Positions 56,232-64,000 of a stretch of DNA of 64,000 nucleotides are shown one piece after another. Source of the DNA: Bacillus sp. T3 (GTDB taxonomy: Bacteria; Bacillota; Bacilli; Bacillales; Cytobacillaceae); contig NZ_CP137761.1 in assembly GCF_033449965.1 (NCBI RefSeq), positions 3,968,001-4,032,000 of the forward strand. Reading direction: 5' to 3'. The notes under the pieces are model-generated. The model was not told where the DNA came from, ran no database searches, and saw only the letters and a program-made list of their open reading frames with translations. Numbering within the stretch: position 1 is the stretch's first letter; the number at the start of each line of letters is the position of its first letter. The position numbers and the translations under genes were made by a program.

Positions 56232-57126
56232 AAGAAGCCCCTACTTTCTCAATAAAAATATCATTTAAAGAAGGCTCTTCTAATTCAAACTTACGGATAA
56301 AACCCTTACCGACGATTTCTTTCAAAATTCGATCAGCAACCTCTTCGCCTTCAACCTGAAGTCTGACACCTTCAGCAGTGTTTGTTAGCTTCGTTACTCC
56401 TTGTATGGAGGCCAAAGAGTCAAATTTAACATCTGAATGGATAATGATGTTTTTCTTTCCAAAGGCCCGCTTAATTTCTTTTAGGTTGCCATGTACAACT
56501 GGTCGGCCGTTTTGGAGAATACATAAATGCTCACACATTTCCTCAACATGCTCCATTCGATGACTAGAGAAAACGATTGTTGTACCATGTTCCTTTAAGC
56601 CCAAAACTGCTGATTTTAGCAATTCAACGTTGACTGGGTCTAAGCCGCTAAACGGTTCGTCCAATATTAATAATTTAGGTTTGTGTAAGACAGCCGCAAT
56701 AAACTGTATCTTTTGTTGATTTCCCTTTGAAAGCTCTTCTACTTTTTTACCAGCGTAATCTGGTATCTTAAACCGTTCAAGCCATTTTGTTAACTCTTGT
56801 TCCGCTTCCTGTTTTGGCATTCCTTTTAATCTAGCTAAATAAACAAGCTGCTCTCGAACCGCAAGCTTTGGATATAAACCTCTTTCTTCTGGCAAGTAAC
56901 CGATTCTACCACTGGACTCATAATTAATGGCATTACCACCCCAAAGAATTTTACCCCCATTCGGGTCAAGTAAACCTAATATCATTCTGAACGTTGTCGT
57001 TTTTCCAGCACCATTTGCTCCTAAAAATCCAAACATTTCTCCTTCTGGTATCGTTAATGACAAATCGTCTACTGCTGTAAAATTCCCAAAGCGTTTTGTA
57101 ACATTCATTAGTTGTAATTCCACCAT
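56224..57126 (-). CDS. yhaQ: YhaQ ABC ATPase, NatA-like
   Basis: This is the ATPase of the YhaQP exporter: Walker A GANGAGKTT, signature LSKGNQQKIQFI, Walker B LLILDEPFSGLDP, and a C-terminal regulatory domain. The ATG at 57126 (MVELQLMNVTKRFG) follows GGAGGG; a few codons upstream are open. About 300 residues. First gene of the pair with yhaP. Confidence 0.92.
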   Translation of the reverse strand: MVELQLMNVTKRFGNFTAVDDLSLTIPEGEMFGFLGANGAGKTTTFRMILGLLDPNGGKILWGGNAINYESSGRIGYLPEERGLYPKLAVREQLVYLARLKGMPKQEAEQELTKWLERFKIPDYAGKKVEELSKGNQQKIQFIAAVLHKPKLLILDEPFSGLDPVNVELLKSAVLGLKEHGTTIVFSSHRMEHVEEMCEHLCILQNGRPVVHGNLKEIKRAFGKKNIIIHSDVKFDSLASIQGVTKLTNTAEGVRLQVEGEEVADRILKEIVGKGFIRKFELEEPSLNDIFIEKVGASYE

Positions 57127-57264
57127 AATCCCTCCTTCCAATATTTGTTTTACGATTTCATATGTAATAAAGTTTCAAACTTCAATTAAACTTTGCCAAA
57201 TATACTGAAATATGTCAAAATATAGAGATAATCATCAGAATATTCTAAAAAGGAGATGTCTATT

Positions 57265-57450
57265 TTGCTAGCTTATAAGCTTACTGCGTTTGACCCTAAT
57301 GGTCATAAACTGATCGATGAAACCTTTGAAGCAAACAATGATTCAGAGGCAAAGATTCAAGGGGAGCAGCTTCTCAAGGAGAAAAACTTATTAGAAAAAA
57401 CACATCGTTGTACATCACCCTCTGGAAAGCTTATACTTTTTCACCCTTAA
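57265..57450 (+). CDS. yhzC: YhzC-like small protein
   Basis: This is a soluble protein of about 61 residues: YKLTAFDPNGHKLIDETFEANNDSEAKIQGEQLL, then KTHRCTSPSGKLILFHP. It matches the YhzC family of Bacillus, function unknown. An in-frame ATG at 57256 lies directly on the AAAAAGGAG, while TTG 57265 is 9 nt beyond it, the same layout as in comK. It is divergent from yhaQ and convergent with yhaR. Confidence 0.75.
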   Translation: MLAYKLTAFDPNGHKLIDETFEANNDSEAKIQGEQLLKEKNLLEKTHRCTSPSGKLILFHP

Positions 57451-57502
57451 TTCTTTTAAATTAGGACATGAAAATAATCGCTTAGTTCCGCCCCTCTTCA
57501 AC

Positions 57503-57537
57503 AAAAAAAGCAAAGAGCCCAAGCTCTTTGCTTTTTT
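57503..57537. terminator. Bidirectional terminator of yhzC and yhaR
   Basis: AAAAAAGCAAAGAGC/GCTCTTTGCTTTTTT around CCAA. It overlaps the true yhaR stop codon. Confidence 0.85.
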
Positions 57538-58329
57538 ATCTTCCAGGTAAATTTAGGTTGACGCTTTTCCAAGAAGGCTAGTATTCCTTCCTTATGGTCC
57601 TCTGTTTCCCACATTTTAATCTGAGCGATTTTCTCAAGCTCAAGCACCTTTAATAATTGTGGACGGTTATGTTCGGCGAATATTTTTTTCGTTTTGATCA
57701 TCGCTTGAATCGGTTGTGCTAACCAATCTTCCAGCTTATTTGCCAAAGCAGTATGTAACTCGCCATCTACCACTTCATTAATCAGGCTAAGTTCAAATGC
57801 CTGCTGGGCTGTCATCGTCTCGCCTTTCCAAATAATTTGTTTCGCTTGAGACTCCCCAACTAGCTTTTCAAGGAAAAAGTGAGCTCCACCGTCTGGTATT
57901 AGACCTAATTTAATAAAATTCATTGCTATTTTACTAGATTTTTCTGCCATAATATAATCTGTTGCAAGCGCCAAGCTCATCCCCAGGCCAGCCGCTGCTC
58001 CTTTAATAGCCGAAATCGTTACCTTTGGCAAACAATATAAGGTAATAATTAATTCGCTTATTGTTTCCATTACTGATAGGAAATCGTTTTCACTAATATC
58101 CTTAAGCATTGTCTTGATATCGCCGCCAGCTGAGAAAACATTGCCATTACCAGTTAGAACAACAATATCAATATCATCTGAAATACTAATTTCTTTCAAT
58201 TTTACTGCTAAGCATTTAATAATTTCCTTATTTAATGCATTTAAAGCTTCCAGGTCTGTTCAGTTCAACAGTTGCTACGCGACCATTGACTTTAACATTT
58301 ACTATTTCTGCCACTACATTATCCCCCAT
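57536..58329 (-). CDS. yhaR: YhaR enoyl-CoA hydratase/isomerase family (two one-base frameshifts)
   Basis: This is a crotonase-fold protein. The oxyanion-hole blocks FSAGGDIKTML and KGAAAGLGMSLALATDY are present. Two extra bases disturb it. Near the N terminus (58250-58254) the coding strand reads CCTGG; CCGG gives V-E-L-N-R-P-E-A-L-N-A-L-N, joining to the ATG at 58329 with its GGAGG. Near the C terminus (57543-57547) CCTGG hides the real ending K-F-T-G-R-stop at 57536 and makes a false run-through into the terminator. The span is 3n+2, as two insertions predict, and the protein is about 263 residues. Substrate unknown. Confidence 0.87.
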
Positions 58330-58448
58330 TAATGTTCCTCCTTTGTTCTCCACTACCATTATAAAGGGTAACTACTTTAAAATTAAAGATTTTTCTAAAA
58401 AGTTTATACAATTTATTCAATTAAAATGCATATCTCTGTTAAACTGGT

Positions 58449-58707
58449 CTGTTGATTTCCGCTCCAGACACTCGCGCACCTTAGGGGGTGGTCCGGGAAC
58501 CTGTCTAGCTGCAGCGGCTAGCCCCTCGAGGTCACAAGCCAATCCTTGCATAAAGGCAAAGTGCGCCTTTTTGCAAGGCCCGTCTTGTGCTTGTCGGGGC
58601 TGGGCAAGCCGCTTCCGCTTTTCCTTCTCCTCGGCGCAAGCGCCTGTGGGGTCTCCCGTGACACGCTACTCCCGCAGGAGTCTCGTGCCTTCCTCTCCAA
58701 ACAACAG
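58449..58707. repeat. Bacillus intergenic repeat, long form, interrupted by a second repeat
   Basis: The outer element starts CTGTTGATTTCCGCTCCAG and ends in AACAACAG. Its left part stops near 58502 and resumes near 58626 (CTCCTCGGCGCAAGCGCCTG). Between them lies a different, self-complementary repeat. Short open frames here follow the repeats and are not genes. The rest of the 445-nt gap 58330-58774 holds nothing else. Confidence 0.7.
58503..58625. repeat. Inner palindromic repeat nested in the outer element
   Basis: It starts GTCTAGCTGCAGCGGCTAGC and ends GCCGCTTCCGCTTTTCCTT. The ends can pair with each other, and the centre has its own stem (CCTTGCA.AAAGGC/GCCTTTTTGCAAGG). It is of the same family as 63296-63418. 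Confidence 0.65.
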
Positions 58708-58747
58708 TTTGCTCAAAATCAATAATCCCATTTAACACTGCCAATGC

Positions 58748-58776
58748 AAAAAAGAACCTTAGCCAAGTAAGGTTCT
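58748..58776 (-). terminator. hemZ terminator
   Basis: AGAACCTT/AAGGTTCT stem overlapping the hemZ stop, with a T6 tract on the minus strand. Confidence 0.7.
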
Positions 58777-60284
58777 AATAAGTTGTATTTTTATTAAATA
58801 TTTGTTTTAAAATGTTGAGCTTTTTGTCTGTATAGTCTTTAAAGCTTTCATTATAGGATTTTGGATCCTTTGGATTGGCAAAGTGGGTAATTTCCCCGTC
58901 GATTGGGTTAATAAATTTACTTGATGCACCACAGCCTAGACCAATGATGGTCTGCATTTCTTCCATAATCATGATATTATAAATACTTTCATTACCCGGA
59001 ATGGAATAGCCCACATTTTCGAGATTACCCAAAATATTTTTTTGACGATATAAGTAATAAGGAACATAGCCATGATTCATTGTCCATCTTTCAGCTTGTT
59101 CCATCATTCCCTCCACCTCAGATCGATCCGCCACCTTATATTTTTCTCGATTTTGTGTCATTTCAGAAGCCCGTTTAAATGATAAGGTGTGAACGGTTAG
59201 AGATTCCGGCATAAGCTTTTCCGTTTCATTAAGGGTATGTGAAAATTCCTTTCGACCTTCTCCTGGAAGTCCGATGATTAAATCCATATTAATATTTGAC
59301 ATGCCCATTTCTCTTGCAAGATGAAACTTTTCGACCGTTTCTTCAACCGTATGATGTCTGCCAATTGCCTTAAGTGTTTCCTGAATATATGATTGTGGGT
59401 TAATGCTGATGCGATCAATATTCCACTTTTTCAATACGTTTAGCTTTTCTGGAGTTATCGTGTCCAGGTCTTCCTGCTTCAACGGTTACTTCACGGATTA
59501 TTTCTACATTCGGGAAGGACCGATACATTTCTTCATACAAAAGATCCATTTCACAAGCCGTGATACTGGTTGGGGTTCCACCACCAAAGTAAACAGTTGT
59601 AATGTTAATGTCGTTTTCTTTTAGCCATTCCCCGATCATTTGCATTTCGTAGTGCAGTCCACCTAAAAATGAATTTACCGAGCCCTGCCGTCCGTTAATC
59701 GCATAGGCAGGAAAAGTACAGTAAGCACACTTTGTAGGGCAAAACGGAATTCCAAGGTAGATGCTTACTTCTTTCTTTAAATCATATAAATCTGGAACAA
59801 CTGCGAGCTGTCTGTCGACAATCTCTTTCATTAAATTAATTTTATCATCCGTAATTAAATATTCCTCTTTTAGCTGCTGATGGGCAACATCCATAGGGAT
59901 CTTGTCGATATTTTTGCGATGAAGAAGCTTTGTCGGACGTACTCCTGTTAAGATCCCCCATTTCTGCCTCATTCCTGTCCATTCTTGCAAAACGCTTACA
60001 AGCACACGGGAAATGCCTTGCTTTAACAGCTTAAAATTCTCTTTATTGGATGCTCCTACAGGAAGCTCCTGCTCAAATAAAGCGTGGTGTTCCTTTCCTT
60101 GTCCATCTCTTAGTATTAATGAAACCTTAACGCTATCTTCAAAAAGAATTTGGAAATGTAGGATTAATCCATCATTTCCGCTAGACTGAAATTGTAATTT
60201 TGCTTCCTCAAAAAATAAATTTGCAATTAATTGGATGGGGCGATGAAGCTTTTCATTCATTATCCCCTGTATATATAGTTTCAA
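58775..60284 (-). CDS. hemZ: HemZ-type radical SAM coproporphyrinogen dehydrogenase (one-base frameshift)
   Basis: HemZ is a radical SAM protein of the oxygen-independent coproporphyrinogen III dehydrogenase family. The cluster motif CPTKCAYC and YFGGGTPTSI are present. The N-terminal extension is typical of HemZ. The frame breaks at 59464-59468, coding strand CCTGG; CCGG restores V-E-A-G-R-P-D-T-I-T-P-E-K-L (span 3n+1, about 502 residues). Its role in haem synthesis is doubtful in organisms that use the coproporphyrin route, so the reaction is uncertain. Confidence 0.9.
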
Positions 60285-60357
60285 TTAAATCACCCTTCAA
60301 TAAGAACTAACCTATAGTTTAACTGAATTGAATTTAGGTGGTCAAATCCAAAAAATA

Positions 60358-60394
60358 GGGCTTTCCTTGACCATTATTGGTATCGGAAAGCCCT
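60358..60394 (-). terminator. yhaX terminator
   Basis: AGGGCTTTCC/GGAAAGCCCT stem with a T6 tract on the minus strand. Confidence 0.8.
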
Positions 60395-60398
60395 AATG

Positions 60399-61265
60399 TT
60401 ACTTTATTATATTCATTTTACGAAGGAAGGACATTGGTTGTTGCTTACGAAAGTGCTCCATTACCATGTAGGCTACACCTTGCTCGTTCTGAGTTCTGGT
60501 CACCCAATGTGCCGCCTGTTTTACAGCAACAGGTGCATTTCCCATTGCGACTCCTAAACCGGCTTCCTCAATCATTGGAATATCGTCCAGGTCCGCTCCA
60601 ATGACAACCATTTCTTTTCGAGATATACCCAAACACTCACCGAGATAGATCAAACCATTTTCCTTTGAAGCACCAGTTGGTACAAATTCAAGGCCTAAAG
60701 GTGCTGCAACCACCACTTCAATTTCAGTGAACATTCGCGAAATGGCTTCTTGAGCATCTTGAAGATCCTCGATTGATTCGAATTTGACCTCCATTTTGGG
60801 AGGTGCCAACTTTTGGCTAGCTAACGTTTCACTGATGCTATCAACAAATTGGTGGGCATACAAAACTGGTTCTCCAGAGCTGAACACTGTTTTAGCTAAC
60901 AGGTTATGATTGCTTTTTGTTTTATTAATGAGCGAATACCGTTCATGTTGAATCCGTATTTGACAATTAAACCCTTCAAGAAAACGAGCAAGATCATAAG
61001 TGACATCCTCTGGGATTCTTTTTACAAGTAATTGTTTGTCTTCTGCATTACCAATATAAGCGCCACGATGTGTAACGAGCATAGAAGGTATTTTTAGTGC
61101 TTGTGCAACTTTACTTGCAGACGGAAAGCTCCGTGATGTGACAAGCGTAACATAGATTCCTTTTTGGATAACATATTCAATTGCCTCTTTAGTCGAACGA
61201 TGAAGTTTGCCGTTAGACTGTAGAAGTGTCCCATCAATATTTAAAGCAAGTAAGCGGTAAATCAT
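60399..61265 (-). CDS. yhaX: YhaX Cof-type HAD-superfamily protein
   Basis: This is a 288-residue Cof/HAD IIB protein with the usual later motifs: VTSRSF, the lysine region KENGLIYLGECLG, and IGADLDDIPMIEEAGLGVAMGNA. In motif I the text reads LALNIDGTLL, so the usual nucleophile Asp is Asn. That would be expected to weaken or abolish phosphatase activity. The raw codon is AAT, with no nearby indel. The gene lies next to hemZ as in B. subtilis. Confidence 0.85.
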   Translation of the reverse strand: MIYRLLALNIDGTLLQSNGKLHRSTKEAIEYVIQKGIYVTLVTSRSFPSASKVAQALKIPSMLVTHRGAYIGNAEDKQLLVKRIPEDVTYDLARFLEGFNCQIRIQHERYSLINKTKSNHNLLAKTVFSSGEPVLYAHQFVDSISETLASQKLAPPKMEVKFESIEDLQDAQEAISRMFTEIEVVVAAPLGLEFVPTGASKENGLIYLGECLGISRKEMVVIGADLDDIPMIEEAGLGVAMGNAPVAVKQAAHWVTRTQNEQGVAYMVMEHFRKQQPMSFLRKMNIIK

Positions 61266-61384
61266 TGATTGGCCCCCTATTCAATGATGTATGTTCTAAT
61301 ACAGATGTATGAATTGGGGGAGTAAATAGAACGGAGTAGCTATTTGTTTTCCATAGAAATCAAGTTATGCTGCTATTTTCATCA

Positions 61385-61735
61385 TTATTGATGTGAACTA
61401 TATAATTCTTCAAGAGGTTTCATAATTAGTTGATTAAGGTCAGCAATCACTCTACTCATTTGCTGTTCAGCTTCCATTAATTGAGCAATCTTTAAATTTT
61501 GTTGCACAATTCCAACGGTCTGTTGTGCCTGGTCCACTTCTTGTTGTGTAATTTCTTGGCCTGTCATTTGTTTTTCTTGTAATTTTAATTGGAGGTTACG
61601 GAAGTCTTCAAACATTTTCCGTGCTGTAGCATCTGCATAAACTGCATCATACATTTTTGTCAAACGAGTATATTCATCACTTTGACGAATGGCTTTCTCT
61701 AAATCATAAGCTGCATCATATAAATTAACTGCCAT
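61385..61735 (-). CDS. yheA: YheA (YlbF/YmcA family) protein
   Basis: This is a helical protein of 116 residues, rich in Gln (EITQQEVDQAQQTVGIVQQNLKIAQLMEAEQQM). It belongs to the YlbF/YmcA superfamily; YheA itself has no firm function. The ATG at 61735 (MAVNLYDAAYDLEKAI) follows AAAGGAGAG; an upstream in-frame extension has no site. Confidence 0.87.
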   Translation of the reverse strand: MAVNLYDAAYDLEKAIRQSDEYTRLTKMYDAVYADATARKMFEDFRNLQLKLQEKQMTGQEITQQEVDQAQQTVGIVQQNLKIAQLMEAEQQMSRVIADLNQLIMKPLEELYSSHQ

Positions 61736-61885
61736 CACAATCTCTCCTTTTATCTGAACAATCCATTCCACTATATCAAAGTATGTATGAGATTGCGAGG
61801 GGTTCACAATCATTAGGTAAAATGCCCTATCTACTCGTTTGCCACGTTTCATGTCACCAAATATAATGGAAGAAGGGGGAGAAAC

Positions 61886-62098
61886 ATGATTACACATTTT
61901 CAATTTAAACCACTATATCAAAATAGCCAATTACCGGGCTGGAAATTTTCCTTTTATTTTCAAAAACAGCAATTTAGTGGGATTTATCATCAATCTGGTA
62001 CGATTGAGTGGAGCTCTGTTCAACCAGATAAAAATTATAAAGAGCAATTAGAAAAACATATCCATGAACTAATGCTATTTCATGTTTATGAAAATTGA
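61886..62098 (+). CDS. yheE: YheE-like small protein
   Basis: This is a 70-residue protein of the YheE/DUF5342 type: HFQFKPLYQNSQLPGWKFSFYFQ, then GIYHQSGTIEW and a helical tail. No function is known. AAGGGGGAG precedes the ATG. It is divergent from yheA. Confidence 0.8.
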   Translation: MITHFQFKPLYQNSQLPGWKFSFYFQKQQFSGIYHQSGTIEWSSVQPDKNYKEQLEKHIHELMLFHVYEN

Positions 62099-62190
62099 CT
62101 TCCATGTCAAACGGCCAACCACTAGGAAAAAATAATAAAGTTTCGATAAACTAAAAAGGGAAATATCATCATAATCGTGGAGACAAAACA

Positions 62191-63289
62191 ATGGCTGAAT
62201 TAAAACTAAAACATATTTATAAAATTTACGATAATAATGTAACTGCCGTAACAGACTTTAATCTTCATATTCAAGATAAAGAATTTATCGTGTTTGTAGG
62301 CCCGTCAGGCTGTGGGAAGTCAACTACATTACGGATGGTCAGCCGGCTTGGAAGAAATCTCAAAAGGTGATTTTTATATTGATGGAAAACGAGTAAACAA
62401 TGTTGCACCAAAAGATCGGGATATTGCCATGGTCTTTCAAAACTATGCCCTTTACCCACATATGACTGTGTATGATAATATGGCTTTTGGATTAAAGCAG
62501 CGCAAATTTCCAAAAGCTGAAATTGATAATAGAGTTTTGGAAGCAGCAAAAATTCTCGGCCTTGAAGATTTTTTAAAGCGAAAACCAAAGGCACTTTCAG
62601 GTGGACAGCGTCAACGGGTTGCATTAGGTCGGGCAATTGTTCGTGATGCTAAAGTATTCTTAATGGACGAGCCTCTGTCAAACCTCGATGCGAAGCTCCG
62701 TGTCCAAATGCGGGCGGAAATTGCCAAGCTCCATCAACGTCTTCAAACTACAACAATCTATGTGACACATGATCAGACAGAAGCGATGACGATGGCAACT
62801 CGTCTAGTTGTTATGAAGGATGGAATTATTCAACAGGTTGGTGCACCTAAGGAAGTATACGAGAATCCGGAAAACATATTTGTCGCTGGCTTCATCGGTT
62901 CACCTGCGATGAACTTCTTCAAAGGTAAAATTGAAGATGGATTCTTCAAAATTGGTGCTGAAGAACTTACTATTCCCGAAGGAAAAATGAAAATGCTACG
63001 TCAACAGGGTTGTATTGGCAAGGCTACCATCTTTGGTATTCGTCCTGAGGATATCCATAATGAGCCTGTTTTCGTTAATGCTCCAGAAAATACTAAATTC
63101 ACTTCTACAGTTGAAGTTGCAGAATTAACTGGTGCTGAATCAATGATATATGCTAAATTAGCAGATCAAGAATATGTTGCTCGCCTTGATTCAAGGAGTG
63201 ATTTTAAACCTGGAGAAAAGCTTGAGCTTACATTTGATATGAATAAGGCACATTTCTTTGATGCCCAAACAGAATTACGTATTCGATAA
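62191..63289 (+). CDS. msmX: MsmX/UgpC-type sugar importer ATPase (one-base frameshift)
   Basis: This is the shared ATPase for CUT1-type oligosaccharide ABC importers. It has Walker A GPSGCGKST, Q-loop FQNYALYPH, signature LSGGQRQRV, Walker B FLMDEPLSNLDAKLR and a C-terminal TOBE regulatory domain. The ATG at 62191 follows GGAG. One extra base lies near 62338-62342, just before an intact GCCGGC; removing it gives T-L-R-M-V-A-G-L-E-E-I. The span is 3n+1, about 365 residues. No sugar-binding protein or permease is adjacent, which fits a multitask ATPase that serves distant importers. Confidence 0.9.
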
Positions 63290-63295
63290 AGAACA

Positions 63296-63418
63296 AAAGC
63301 GCAAGCGCCTTGACCAGCCTCGACAAGCATAAGACGCTCCTGGATAGAAGGCGTTCTTTGCCTTCAATTCAGGAGTGGCTTATGACCTCGAGAGGCTAGG
63401 CGCTGGAGCTGGATGCCG
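63296..63418. repeat. Bacillus intergenic repeat (GCGCAAGCGCC...GGCGCTGGAGCT type)
   Basis: A 120-bp self-complementary element: AAGCGCCTTGACCAGCCTCG and CGAGAGGCTAGGCGCTGGAG form the outer arms; GACAAGCATAAG and CTTATGACC the next; GCTCCTG/CAGGAGTGG the inner stem. It follows the msmX stop. Confidence 0.7.
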
Positions 63419-63470
63419 AGAACGTATACGGTTATCCACACCCTGTACCATTTTTAATTTCCTAGACAAT

Positions 63471-63510
63471 AAAAAATCAGGTCCAGCTGAATAGCTTGGG
63501 CCTGTTTTTA
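63471..63510 (-). terminator. Terminator of the zinc-ribbon gene
   Basis: CAGGTCCAGCT/AGCTTGGGCCTG imperfect stem with A and T runs, at the 3' end of the minus-strand gene. Confidence 0.6.
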
Positions 63511-63750
63511 CTCCTGAATAAACTTTATTTCGTTACGACCACAATGGATACAACTCATTAAATGCGGACATTGATTTTTAGAAAATGTATTAGGATAACC
63601 ATCCTCTAGCTTTAAATCGTCAATTTCCATATACGGACTATAATCATCATAAAAATCCATAATCCTTCCACTATCATCCATCGTAGCACCGCAATTGGGA
63701 CATTGATACGTAACAGCTTCAAACCCGTTGCAATTCGGACATATTCCCAT
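63508..63750 (-). CDS. Zinc-ribbon small protein
   Basis: This is an 80-residue protein with four CxxC-type pairs or singles: CPNC near the N terminus, CPNCG, then CPH and CIHCG. The middle is acidic (FYDDYSPYMEIDDLKLEDG). The cysteines suggest two metal knuckles. I do not know a function. The ATG at 63750 follows AAAGG; a TTG at 63759 is in frame but too close to that site. Confidence 0.7.
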   Translation of the reverse strand: MGICPNCNGFEAVTYQCPNCGATMDDSGRIMDFYDDYSPYMEIDDLKLEDGYPNTFSKNQCPHLMSCIHCGRNEIKFIQE

Positions 63751-63916
63751 AAGCGTCAACCTTTCTCAACCATTTAGCTATAGTGTTTCACCTTTTTTAG
63801 CGCTTATGTATTAATTAGAGTACTCATAGAGGAATAAATTAACAATTTGAAATTCGAATATAACTTAAAAAAATAACCATAATATCATTAAACAACAAAC
63901 AAGTAATCATCAAGAC

Positions 63917-63974
63917 GGGTTAACCACAGTGGTGCAGATAAATATCTGCGGTTGGTGCAACTCCAGCTTAACCC
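63917..63974 (+). ncRNA. Candidate structured RNA leader
   Basis: GGGTTAA (63917-63923) pairs with TTAACCC (63968-63974) and encloses three small hairpins: CCA/TGG, GCAGAT/ATCTGC (63934-63949) and GTTG/CAAC (63951-63961). A GAGGAGA ribosome site follows at 63990-63996, so the gene it would control starts beyond the window. I cannot match it to a known riboswitch. Confidence 0.4.
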
Positions 63975-64000
63975 CCAAAAAAATTTTATGAGGAGATGAT

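Noticed and set aside
58518..58744. Short arginine-rich open frames in the yhaR-hemZ gap
   Set aside because: They coincide with the nested palindromic repeats, lack ribosome sites and have repeat-driven composition.
1260..63289. Widespread pseudogenes from the many frame breaks
   Set aside because: Breaks hit core genes in perfectly conserved stretches, have no other damage, share one motif in eleven cases, and are fixed by one base each. A consensus error explains them better than decay.
63917..63974. tRNA gene from the cloverleaf-like fold
   Set aside because: It lacks the TTC loop, the 5-bp anticodon stem with a 7-nt loop, and a CCA-proximal layout.

Overview
This window looks like the chromosome of a low-GC, spore-forming Bacillaceae (Bacillus/Neobacillus-like). 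The evidence is gene content (comK, scoC, prsA, ecsABC, a GerA-type germination operon, YhaL, YjcZ-type spore peptides), Bacillus-type Shine-Dalgarno sequences with frequent TTG starts, and a gene order that follows the yhe-yha-hem-yhf-comK segment of Bacillus subtilis in reverse. There are no rRNA, tRNA or CRISPR loci, no phage block and no secondary-metabolite cluster. Most of the window is core genome.

Layout. 1-2.6 kb: comK, an IDEAL-domain protein, and the M48 protease yhfN. 2.6-10.1 kb: azlCD, a T-box-controlled brnQ, a KtrB/KtrD-type K+ transporter, an AlkD-like protein, an RlmA-like methyltransferase and a zinc-free oxidoreductase. 10.3-14.5 kb: a four-gene germinant-receptor operon (A-C-small-B order). 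14.5-16.0 kb: an IS3/IS150-type element sitting in the loop of a terminator. 16-19 kb: an ABC importer. 19-25.9 kb: lcfB, lplJ, yhfI, yhfH, yhgE and its TetR regulator yhgD. 26-30.7 kb: the late haem genes hemY, hemH, hemE and hmoB. 30.8-36.9 kb: a permease, a LysM protein, a two-component system and a PAP2 phosphatase. 37-41 kb: yhaA and ecsCBA. 41-47.3 kb: hit, serC, trpP with a probable TRAP leader, scoC, yhaI, small membrane and spore proteins, and prsA. 47.3-49.2 kb: a group IIC intron placed against a terminator. 49.2-57.5 kb: yhaL, yhaM, yhaN, yhaO, yhaP, yhaQ, yhzC. 57.5-64 kb: yhaR, hemZ, yhaX, yheA, yheE, an MsmX-type ATPase, a zinc-ribbon protein and a structured leader for a gene beyond the edge.

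The most striking signal is in the errors. Fifteen frame disruptions break fourteen otherwise normal genes, several of them core. Eleven are a single extra A or T in the middle of what should be CCGG, giving CCWGG; a twelfth is an extra base just before an intact CCGG. The other three are one-base losses, two of them in poly-A runs. Every affected gene restores to a normal family sequence when the base is corrected, and every gene length is off by exactly the predicted one base (two in yhaR). I read this as consensus error at a methylated CCGG motif, so these genes are probably intact and the strain probably has a CCGG-specific cytosine methyltransferase. I therefore list them as single CDS features that span the frameshift.

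Other structure beyond the genes: a GGGGGACAGTCCCCC palindrome family in intergenic gaps, nested Bacillus intergenic repeats, a degenerate tandem repeat between ecsA and hit with two look-alike micro-ORFs, phased repeats upstream of comK, and paired operator-like sites around yhgD/yhgE.
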